Of a DNA stretch of 36,995 nucleotides, positions 7,866 through 14,473 are shown in pieces. The translations under genes were made by a program, and so were the position numbers. Within the stretch, counting starts at the first letter, position 1; every line of letters starts with the position of its first letter. The notes beneath the pieces were generated by a model. That model was given only the letters and a program-made list of their open reading frames with translations, was not told the origin of the DNA and did not search any database. This stretch comes from Ruminococcus sp. (GTDB taxonomy: Bacteria; Bacillota; Clostridia; Oscillospirales; Ruminococcaceae): contig JAETQO010000029.1 of the NCBI GenBank assembly GCA_021770655.1, positions 1 through 36,995 of the forward strand, written 5' to 3'.

Positions 7866-8285
7866 GTGCCGCAAAAGGATATTGGCTATTTAATCAAGAA
7901 TATTAACGACAAGTTAAAGGTAAAAGCGGATGCTGACTTAAAGCATAGTAATTTAACCTTGGCACAAAGCCGTGTGTTGGCTTTTTTGGATAGCAGGGGC
8001 GGTCAGGCAACGCAAAAGGAAATCGAAGTGTTTTTGGAGGTCTCCCATCCCACCGTAGTCGGTATTATTTCACGTATGGAGCAAAACGGACATCTGCAAT
8101 GCTGGGTTGATAAAAAAGATAAGCGAAATAAAATTGTCGCTCTGACGGAGCAAGCAAAAGCCTTGGGTGAAGAGATGGAGCAACGAATTTTAGCCAATGA
8201 AAAAATGCTTCTTGCTTCGCTCTCGGATGCTGACATCAAAAAATTAAAGCAAATGCTTTTGATAATATATAACAACTTAGAATAG
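7866..8285 (+). CDS. MarR family transcriptional regulator
   Basis: A 139-residue winged-helix repressor, dimeric in this family, usually sensing small phenolic compounds or drugs. The winged helix spans about 30-95: LTLAQSRVLAFLDSRGG, recognition helix region VSHPTVVGIISRMEQNGHL, wing DKKDKRNKIVALT. Terminal helices form the dimer interface. Start: AGAGGG 7854-7859 touches ATG 7860 with no spacing, but sits 6 bases before GTG 7866, so I prefer GTG; ATG 7860 would add two residues. Identical palindromes lie over its own promoter and before the downstream ABC genes, so it very probably represses both. The family and context suggest exporter control; the inducer is unknown. Confidence 0.9.
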   Translation: MPQKDIGYLIKNINDKLKVKADADLKHSNLTLAQSRVLAFLDSRGGQATQKEIEVFLEVSHPTVVGIISRMEQNGHLQCWVDKKDKRNKIVALTEQAKALGEEMEQRILANEKMLLASLSDADIKKLKQMLLIIYNNLE

Positions 8286-8287
8286 GC

Positions 8288-8313
8288 AAGCCGATGAATG
8301 TCGGCTTTTCCTT
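8288..8313 (+). terminator. terminator after marR
   Basis: aagccga 8288-8294 pairs with tcggctt 8301-8307, loop tgaatg, tail ttcctt. It would reduce read-through into the ABC genes. Confidence 0.6.
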
Positions 8314-8321
8314 AAACGCAA

Positions 8322-8339
8322 TATGTAGCATGCTACATA
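8322..8339 (+). promoter_or_regulatory. MarR operator before the ABC exporter
   Basis: TATGTAGCATGCTACATA is a perfect 18-base palindrome with the same arms as the operator over the marR promoter. It overlaps the ABC ribosome site AAGGAGG (8338-8344), so binding would block elongation or initiation. No clear -35/-10 pair is visible between the terminator and this site. Confidence 0.78.
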
Positions 8340-8352
8340 AGGAGGTTCATCT

Positions 8353-10104
8353 ATGATTAAAACATTAACGCACAGCCTTCGTGGATACAAAAAAGGCTCT
8401 GTACTTACAATTCTGCTTTCCATTTTAGAAGTAGCATTTGAAATTACCATACCGCTTTGTATGGCAAAGGTCATTGACGAAGGAATTGACCTTGGGAATA
8501 TGAACGGCGTTTGGAAATACGGCATGATCTTACTTGTCTTTGCCCTGTTTCAGCTTATAACAGGTGTTTTGTCAGCACACATTGCCGCCCGCACTTCTGT
8601 AGGATTTTGTGCTAACTTGCGGCAGGATATGTACGACAATGTGCAGACCTTTGCTTTTTCAAACATTGACAAGTTTTCAACGGCTTCAATTGTGACCCGT
8701 TTGACGACCGATGTTACAAACATTCAAAACGCTTATCAGATGCTTATCCGTATGGCGATCAGAGGTCCTGTTATGCTTATTTTTTCTATGATCGTTTCAT
8801 TCAAAATCAACAGCACGGTCGCTCTGATTTTCCTCGCGGTGATCCCCGTTATGGCGTTTTTGTTATATTTGATTATCCGTAAGGTAAACCCAATTTTCAA
8901 TCATGTTTTTCAAACCTATGATACGCTTAACAATGTGGTGCAGGAAAATGTGCGTGGCATTCGTGTAGTGAAGTCCTTTAACCGTGAGGATCATGAAATC
9001 GGTAAGTTCAAGTCTATTTCCGAAAAGATATACCTATATTTTTCCCAAGGCGAAAAGCTGATCGCTTTCAACTCGCCGATCATGCAGTTTTTTATGTATG
9101 CTTGTATGATCTTGATTTCATGGATAGGTGCGAAAGCTATTGTGACAAGCGGAAATAATTCAGCACTTGGAATGACAACAGGTGATTTAACAGCCTTGCT
9201 TTCCTATGCAACGCAGATTTTAACAAGCCTTATGATGCTTTCTATGGTATTCGTTATGATTACAATGTCTCTTGCGTCGGCTCGCCGTATTGCAGAGATT
9301 CTGAACGAAAAAACGGATATTCAGAATCCCGATAAACCTGTAATGACTGTAAAAGACGGTTCAATTTCTTTTAAAAATGTGGATTTTGTGTATGCTTCAA
9401 AAGCCGATAAAAAGGTACTTGACCATATCGATCTTAATATATCTTCCGGAGAAACCGTTGGCATTATAGGCGCAACAGGCTCGTCAAAATCCAGCCTTGT
9501 GCAGTTGATCCCCCGACTTTACGATGTAACAGGCGGAGTGCTGATATTGGGTGGTGTCGATGTCAGAGATTACGATCTTGATATGCTGCGAAACTCTGTT
9601 GCTGTGGTTCTTCAAAAAAATGAGCTGTTTTCGGGTACAATTAAAGAGAATTTGCGTTGGGGCAATGAGAATGCTACTGACGAAGAAATAAAGCACGCCT
9701 GTCATCTTGCCTGTGCAGATGAATTTGTTGAGGCTATGCCCGAACAATATGATACTTACATTGAACAGGGCGGCAGCAATGTATCGGGCGGTCAAAAGCA
9801 GCGGCTTTGCATTGCCCGTGCACTCTTAAAAAAGCCTAAGGTCTTGATATTGGACGATTCCACCAGTGCTGTGGATACCAAAACCGACGCTGCGATACAA
9901 AAAGCTTTTGCGGAATATATTCCCGATACCACAAAAATTATTATTGCACAGCGTGTAAGCTCGGTAAAGAACGCAGATAAAATTGTTGTTCTAAATGACG
10001 GAAAAATCGACACTGTAGGCACTCATGAGGAGCTTTTGAAAAAGTGTAATATTTATCGGGAAGTATATCAGTCGCAGATGAAAGGAGATGGAGAAAATGA
10101 ATAA
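8353..10104 (+). CDS. ABC exporter half-transporter, degenerate-site subunit
   Basis: A 583-residue type I exporter: six-helix membrane domain (about 1-310) and a C-terminal nucleotide-binding domain. The Walker A region reads GATGSSKSS (about 373), the signature VSGGQ (about 478), Walker B ILDDSTSAVD (about 498) has Asp where the catalytic Glu should be, and the H-loop histidine is Gln (IIAQR, about 531). These changes mark the non-hydrolysing half of a heterodimer; its partner is the next gene, overlapping by 8 bases. Such pairs export drugs, peptides or lipids; the substrate here is unknown. It is controlled by the MarR operator upstream. Start ATG 8353 follows AAGGAGG by 8 bases. Confidence 0.92.
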   Translation: MIKTLTHSLRGYKKGSVLTILLSILEVAFEITIPLCMAKVIDEGIDLGNMNGVWKYGMILLVFALFQLITGVLSAHIAARTSVGFCANLRQDMYDNVQTFAFSNIDKFSTASIVTRLTTDVTNIQNAYQMLIRMAIRGPVMLIFSMIVSFKINSTVALIFLAVIPVMAFLLYLIIRKVNPIFNHVFQTYDTLNNVVQENVRGIRVVKSFNREDHEIGKFKSISEKIYLYFSQGEKLIAFNSPIMQFFMYACMILISWIGAKAIVTSGNNSALGMTTGDLTALLSYATQILTSLMMLSMVFVMITMSLASARRIAEILNEKTDIQNPDKPVMTVKDGSISFKNVDFVYASKADKKVLDHIDLNISSGETVGIIGATGSSKSSLVQLIPRLYDVTGGVLILGGVDVRDYDLDMLRNSVAVVLQKNELFSGTIKENLRWGNENATDEEIKHACHLACADEFVEAMPEQYDTYIEQGGSNVSGGQKQRLCIARALLKKPKVLILDDSTSAVDTKTDAAIQKAFAEYIPDTTKIIIAQRVSSVKNADKIVVLNDGKIDTVGTHEELLKKCNIYREVYQSQMKGDGENE

Positions 10105-12031
10105 AAAGCAAAAAGCATTTGCGAATATGCCCGCAAAGTCTGAAATGTCGAAAATGCAGTTTGACAAGACAGCGCTTAGGAGGTTGTTCTCCTATATGAA
10201 AGAATATAAAGGTCAACTGGTTTTTGTTGTCATCTGTATTTTATTAAGTGCTGTTGCTTCCGCAGCCTCGTTCGTGTTTTTGCAAACCCTGATTGACGAT
10301 TACATTGTTCCGCTGCTTAGAACAAACAATCCTGTTTTCACAGGTTTGCTTAAAGCACTCGCTACAATCGGCATCATATATATCATTGGAGTGCTTTCCA
10401 GTTTTCTTTACAGCCGTGCAATGGTTACGATTGCACAGGGAACGCTGAAAAAAATCCGAGATGATATGTTTGAAAAAATGCAACGACTTCCTATTCGTGT
10501 CTTTGATACCCGCACTCACGGCGATATTATGAGCCTTTACACCAATGATACGGATACACTTCGCCAAATGATTGCACAGTCTTTGGCACAACTCATTTCC
10601 TCAGTATTTACTATTGTGGCGGTGCTTATTTGTATGCTCTATACCAGCATTTGGCTGACGATTGTAGCCCTGCTTGTTATGCTTCTCATTCTGCAAATTG
10701 TAAAAGTAATTGCAGGAAAAGTAGGCACATTTTTTATGCTCCAGCAAAAGACCCTTGCCGATGTAAACGGTTATGTGGAAGAAACAGTAAACGGTCAAAA
10801 GGTGATAAAAGTGTTTTGCCACGAAGAAACGGCAAAGGAAGAACTCAGGCAGAAAAACAGGGCTTGGGCGGAAAGCGCCGCTAATGCAAACGGCTACGCA
10901 AATTCCATGATGCCGATGATGAACGCCCTCGGCTATGTGCAGTATGTTATTATTGCAGTTCTCGGCGGATTTATGGCAATTCACGGAGTAACAAATCTCG
11001 GTCTTACGGGAACAGGAACGTTGACCCTTGGCATGATCGCCTCTTTTCTTACGCTGTCAAGAAGTTTGACAAACCCTGTGTCGCAGATCTCCAATCAGTT
11101 TAATTCGATTGTTACCGCTTTAGCAGGTGCTTCACGTATTTTCGCTTTTATGGACGAAGAACCCGAAACAGATAACGGATATGTAACGCTTGTCAACGCT
11201 AAAGAGGAAAACGGAGTTTTAACCGAAACAGCAGAGCGTACAGGACTTTGGGCTTGGAAGCACCCGCACGGTGACGGAACGGTCACCTATACAAAGCTTG
11301 AGGGCAGGGTTGTTCTTGACAGAGTTGATTTTGGTTATGTTCCCGAAAAACAAGTGCTGTATGATATTTCGCTTTATGCCGAACCTGGACAGAAAATTGC
11401 CTTTGTCGGTGCGACAGGTGCAGGCAAGACTACCATTACAAATCTTATCAACCGTTTTTATGACATTGCAGACGGCAAGATACGATATGACGGAATCAAC
11501 ATCAATAAAATCAAAAAGGCAGACCTGCGTCGTTCCCTCGGTGTTGTATTGCAGGAGGTCAACCTTTTCACAGGTACGGTTATGGAAAATCTGCGTTACG
11601 GCAATCCTGATGCTACCGATGAAGACTGTATTGCTGCCGCAAAGCTCGCTAACACCGATGGATTTATCCGTATGCTCCCTGGGGGCTACAACACTGTCTT
11701 AAAGGGCGACGGCAGCGGACTTTCGCAGGGACAACGACAGCTTATTTCCATTGCCCGTGCTGCAGTTTCCGATCCGCCTGTTATGATTTTAGACGAAGCA
11801 ACCTCCTCTATTGATACCCGTACAGAAGCTTTAGTACAGGACGGTATGGATAAGCTGATGAAAGGCAGGACGGTCTTTGTTATTGCTCACAGATTGTCTA
11901 CTGTGCAAAATTCAGATGTAATCATGGTGCTTGACCACGGTCATATCATTGAGCACGGCAACCACGAAAAGCTGATTGCCGAAAAAGGCACTTACTATCA
12001 GCTTTACACAGGTGCATTTGAATTGGAATAG
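10097..12031 (+). CDS. ABC exporter half-transporter, catalytic subunit
   Basis: A 644-residue type I exporter partner. It has a longer hydrophilic N-terminus (about 1-35), a six-helix membrane domain, and an insertion before the nucleotide-binding domain (about 355-400). That domain carries canonical GATGAGKTT (about 438), ILDEATS with the catalytic Glu (about 567) and AHR (about 597). Its signature is LSQGQ rather than LSGGQ, as expected because that signature faces the degenerate site of the other subunit. Start: AAAGGAG 10081-10087 abuts ATG 10088 but sits 9 bases from ATG 10097, whose ATGAATAA overlaps the stop of the first subunit, implying translational coupling. It acts as a heterodimer in the cytoplasmic membrane; substrate unknown. 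Confidence 0.92.
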   Translation: MNKKQKAFANMPAKSEMSKMQFDKTALRRLFSYMKEYKGQLVFVVICILLSAVASAASFVFLQTLIDDYIVPLLRTNNPVFTGLLKALATIGIIYIIGVLSSFLYSRAMVTIAQGTLKKIRDDMFEKMQRLPIRVFDTRTHGDIMSLYTNDTDTLRQMIAQSLAQLISSVFTIVAVLICMLYTSIWLTIVALLVMLLILQIVKVIAGKVGTFFMLQQKTLADVNGYVEETVNGQKVIKVFCHEETAKEELRQKNRAWAESAANANGYANSMMPMMNALGYVQYVIIAVLGGFMAIHGVTNLGLTGTGTLTLGMIASFLTLSRSLTNPVSQISNQFNSIVTALAGASRIFAFMDEEPETDNGYVTLVNAKEENGVLTETAERTGLWAWKHPHGDGTVTYTKLEGRVVLDRVDFGYVPEKQVLYDISLYAEPGQKIAFVGATGAGKTTITNLINRFYDIADGKIRYDGININKIKKADLRRSLGVVLQEVNLFTGTVMENLRYGNPDATDEDCIAAAKLANTDGFIRMLPGGYNTVLKGDGSGLSQGQRQLISIARAAVSDPPVMILDEATSSIDTRTEALVQDGMDKLMKGRTVFVIAHRLSTVQNSDVIMVLDHGHIIEHGNHEKLIAEKGTYYQLYTGAFELE

Positions 12032-12057
12032 TTAATGTGACCGAATGCTAGAAGTAT

Positions 12058-12104
12058 AGAGCCGATAATTCGTGATATACATACGGATCATTGGCTCTTT
12101 CTTT
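12058..12104 (+). terminator. terminator of the MarR/ABC module
   Basis: agagccgat 12058-12066 pairs with attggctct 12090-12098 (9 bp, one G-T), tail ttctttg. Confidence 0.65.
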
Positions 12105-12205
12105 GTATCAGATATCTGCATTTTGTATAAACTCTGCTCTTATGAATGTGTTGAATATGTACACTCCCCCAAATATGAACTTTTCGAAAAAATCTTAGAA
12201 AATGC

Positions 12206-12234
12206 TTGACAATCAAAAAAATGTGTGGTATAAT
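12206..12234 (+). promoter_or_regulatory. perfect-consensus promoter of the tRNA-Leu array
   Basis: TTGACA 12206-12211, 17 bases, TATAAT 12229-12234. It lies 15 bases before the first tRNA-Leu 5' half (12250), so both truncated units and the complete tRNA downstream would sit on one transcript. Confidence 0.85.
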
Positions 12235-12249
12235 AATATTAATAAATAT

Positions 12250-12411
12250 GCGGATATGGCGGAATAGGCAGACGCGCTAGCTTCAGGCTACGTTACGACA
12301 GTGAATTTATTTGCTTGGCGGATTTTGAGTGATGTGAATGTGTGTTGTGCGGTCGGCAACCGTCTCGGTTTTGGATTTGAGTCGAGTAAGAAAATTCAGA
12401 TTTTAATATAT
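12250..12411 (+). repeat. tandem unit C: tRNA-Leu 5' half plus spacer
   Basis: 38 bases of tRNA-Leu (gcggata ... ctagcttcagg, 12250-12287) are followed by a spacer starting ctacgttacgacagtgaa. The unit is 162 bases long. The spacer is clearly diverged from that of units A and D but keeps gttacgacagtgaattta and the ttttggatttgag block. No tRNA 3' half is present. Confidence 0.75.
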
Positions 12412-12574
12412 GCGGATATGGCGGAATAGGCAGACGCGCTGGCTTCAGGCAGCGTAACGACAGTGAATTTATTTGCTTGGCTGATTTCCGGTTTATCATA
12501 AATGTGGATAAGTGTGATTAGCACCCACCTCGGCTTTTGGATTTGAGCCGAGTAAAAGTTTCAAATTCTTATAT
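12412..12574 (+). repeat. tandem unit D: tRNA-Leu 5' half plus spacer
   Basis: This 163-base unit has its tRNA 5' half at 12412-12449 (anticodon stem ctggc) and a spacer at 12450-12574. The spacer differs from the unit A spacer at 7520-7644 at only a handful of positions. It ends with a perfect 7-bp hairpin, ctcggct/agccgag (about 12529-12552). Confidence 0.75.
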
Positions 12575-12661
12575 GCGGATATGGCGGAATAGGCAGACGC
12601 GCTGGCTTCAGGTGCCAGTCGGGGAAACTCGGTGCAGGTTCAACTCCTGTTATCCGCACCA
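12575..12661 (+). tRNA. tRNA-Leu (anticodon CAG), complete
   Basis: All arms are present: acceptor gcggata 12575-12581 with tatccgc 12651-12657, a D arm with aataggcaga, anticodon stem ctggc 12602-12606 with gccag 12614-12618 around loop ttcaggt (anticodon CAG, reads CUG), a long variable arm (tcggggaaactcg), T arm gcagg-ttcaact-cctgt, and encoded CCA at 12659-12661. The long variable arm is diagnostic of the type II Leu tRNA. It is the third 5' half in the array and the only intact one. Its 3' half (12608-12661) is repeated at 17637-17690. Confidence 0.92.
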
Positions 12662-12663
12662 TG

Positions 12664-12692
12664 AAAAGCTCCATTATTGGAGCTTTTCTGTT
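12664..12692 (+). terminator. terminator after tRNA-Leu
   Basis: aaaagctcc 12664-12672 and ggagctttt 12679-12687 form a perfect 9-bp stem with loop attatt, tail ctgttat. Confidence 0.8.
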
Positions 12693-12827
12693 ATATTGAT
12701 AAATTGGTGATGTCGTGCCCCACTTTTCTTAGTTATCTTCTCTCATACATCAGAACTTTGTTTCAAATATTTACATTATTATGTGGATATAATTATATAT
12801 ACTGTAAACTAAAAAGGAGATAAATAT

Positions 12828-13886
12828 ATGAAAATAAATGAACTTAGCGCCTGCAATTTTATGGGGTTTTCAAGTTATGATATCTCCAAAGAATTGGATA
12901 ACGCTCTCAAAAATGGTGAAAATAAAAAGATTTATAACTGTTTACACCTTAACTTTTCAGATGGTATTAATGTGTTCATCGGTGAAAATTCAACTGGCAA
13001 AACAACTCTGCTTAAAATGATTTATGCTTCTACTCAATGGAGCATTGAAAATGCAGATGTCAATAAAACAAGAAAATTACCCAACTTCTTTTCTTTGGAT
13101 TCAGATGTTAACGAAAAATTAAAATTTCACGGCCGTGATAATTGTTATTGTTATTTTAAAGTAAAAAGCGGAGAAAATGAATTTCAATGGTCGCTGTCGC
13201 ACCAAGGCTTTGTTAATTTGGACAAGTGGTTGGGATTGGGTATCGATTCCGTTTTTATTCCAACTACTGAAATGCTTTCGCATTCAAAAGGATTTCTTGC
13301 TTTGAACAGTAAGTACCAGCTACCCTTTGATGGAACGCAGCTTGACATTATCGTTAATGCACAGCTTCCGGAGTTACGGACGCTTTCTGATGAATCGATA
13401 CAGCTTTTGAGATCCATCGAAAAAATTATTGGCGGCAAGGTGGTTTACGAAAACGATAAATTCTATGTAGCAAAGACCAACGGTCATAAGCTCGCCTATG
13501 AATTTGAGTCTGATGGCTTCAGAAAACTGGGACTTTTGTATAGGCTAATTCTGAATGGTTCCATTCACAAAGATTGTATTCTGCTTTGGGATGAGCCTGA
13601 GTCAAATATTAATCCTGAGCTTTTTCCTTTTTTGGTAGAAATTTTATATGCTCTTGAAAGAATGGGAGTTCAGCTTTTTGTTTCAACGCACAATTATGTT
13701 TTTGCAAAATACTTTGATGTAAAGAAGAAAAATGAAAGCAGGTTGAGATTCTTCTCACTATATAAAAAGGGTAATGAAATCCACAGCGAACAGGCTGAAA
13801 AGTTTTCAAAACTAAAAAATAATCCCATTATGACTGCTTTTGAAAAACTTCTTGACGAGGTTTACAGTCAGGAAACGGGGAAATAA
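12828..13886 (+). CDS. AAA/ABC-class ATPase of a putative defence pair
   Basis: A 352-residue SMC/OLD-like AAA_21-type ATPase without a TOPRIM domain. Walker A is FIGENSTGKTT (about 50-60), Walker B is ILLWDEPESNINPEL (about 252-266), and the switch region FVSTHNYVFAKYF lies near 284-296. An insert of about 190 residues separates the two. The gene is followed after one base by a small PD-(D/E)XK-like protein, the arrangement of many two-gene anti-phage ATPase/nuclease modules; that role is inferred from architecture and location, not shown. AAAAGGAG at 12811-12818 precedes ATG 12828. A TATAAT at 12788-12793 may be its -10. It is AT-rich and lies between tRNA-derived direct repeats. Confidence 0.85.
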   Translation: MKINELSACNFMGFSSYDISKELDNALKNGENKKIYNCLHLNFSDGINVFIGENSTGKTTLLKMIYASTQWSIENADVNKTRKLPNFFSLDSDVNEKLKFHGRDNCYCYFKVKSGENEFQWSLSHQGFVNLDKWLGLGIDSVFIPTTEMLSHSKGFLALNSKYQLPFDGTQLDIIVNAQLPELRTLSDESIQLLRSIEKIIGGKVVYENDKFYVAKTNGHKLAYEFESDGFRKLGLLYRLILNGSIHKDCILLWDEPESNINPELFPFLVEILYALERMGVQLFVSTHNYVFAKYFDVKKKNESRLRFFSLYKKGNEIHSEQAEKFSKLKNNPIMTAFEKLLDEVYSQETGK

Positions 13887-13887
13887 C

Positions 13888-14397
13888 ATGGCTTTGTATC
13901 CTGAAGAAAATGGTTATTATGCTTTAAGCATAGACAATAATGATAATATTATTTGTGACTTACACGAAACTTTTCATAAAAATGGGGTTTCAATATTATG
14001 TGATGCAGATTTTGTTATAAAAAGTGATGATTCTCAAATAATTATTTTGGAATATAAAAATGGTACTGTTGGTCGTGCAGCTGAATATACTTCATTTAAG
14101 CCGTCTGATGATAAGTATATACAAAAAGTTGCACGCAAATTTTACGATACTATGATGTATTTAAATCATATGGGATATTTTAATCCTATGAAATATGTAT
14201 ATGTACTTGAGTTCCCCGATGACGATCCTGTAACAAGAAAATTTGTAAGAGATCAAATTATCACATTACTTCCTTTTAAATTACAGCAAGACAGTAGAAT
14301 AAAACATCAATTGATTGACTCTTTTGAGGTGCTTTCAATTTCTGAATGGAATGAGAAATATCCCATGTATGAGTTGGTTGCTTTAAATAATGGTTAA
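13888..14397 (+). CDS. small PD-(D/E)XK nuclease-like partner protein
   Basis: A 169-residue protein of no family I can name. CDADFVIKSDDSQIIILEYKNG (about 37-58) fits the D...(D/E)-x-K core of PD-(D/E)XK nucleases: an acidic residue, a hydrophobic strand, then E-Y-K. The rest is predicted alpha/beta (KYVYVLEFPDDDPV). It starts one base after the ATPase stop, so the two are almost certainly co-translated and may form a complex. The longer reading from 13840 overlaps the ATPase and lacks a site; ATG 13888 is preferred. A strong terminator follows. Expected role: nucleic acid cleavage controlled by the ATPase. The nuclease call is motif-based and moderate. Confidence 0.75.
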   Translation: MALYPEENGYYALSIDNNDNIICDLHETFHKNGVSILCDADFVIKSDDSQIIILEYKNGTVGRAAEYTSFKPSDDKYIQKVARKFYDTMMYLNHMGYFNPMKYVYVLEFPDDDPVTRKFVRDQIITLLPFKLQQDSRIKHQLIDSFEVLSISEWNEKYPMYELVALNNG

Positions 14398-14401
14398 GCT
14401 A

Positions 14402-14457
14402 AAATCGCACAAATATCGTATGATTTTTAATCTTTATTTGTGCGATTTATTTTTTAT
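14402..14457 (+). terminator. strong terminator between nuclease and TOTE gene
   Basis: aaatcgcacaaata 14402-14415 and tatttgtgcgattt 14435-14448 form a perfect 14-bp stem, followed by attttttat. It lies inside a longer open frame starting at 14390, which argues that translation of the next gene starts at 14474. Confidence 0.88.
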
Positions 14458-14473
14458 AAAAGGAGCATTCAAA

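Noticed and set aside
7482-12574. Group I intron in the tRNA-Leu anticodon loop
   Set aside because: The break site is right for such introns, but the 125-nt spacers show no intron core pairings and no 3' tRNA half follows in the unit.
12250-12661. CRISPR-like array
   Set aside because: Period and repeat length could suggest an array, but the repeats are tRNA halves, spacers are near-identical to each other, and no cas genes are present.
14390-14473. N-terminal extension of the TOTE protein
   Set aside because: It would translate through a perfect 14-bp terminator; ATG 14474 has GGAG and begins the Imm7-like domain exactly.
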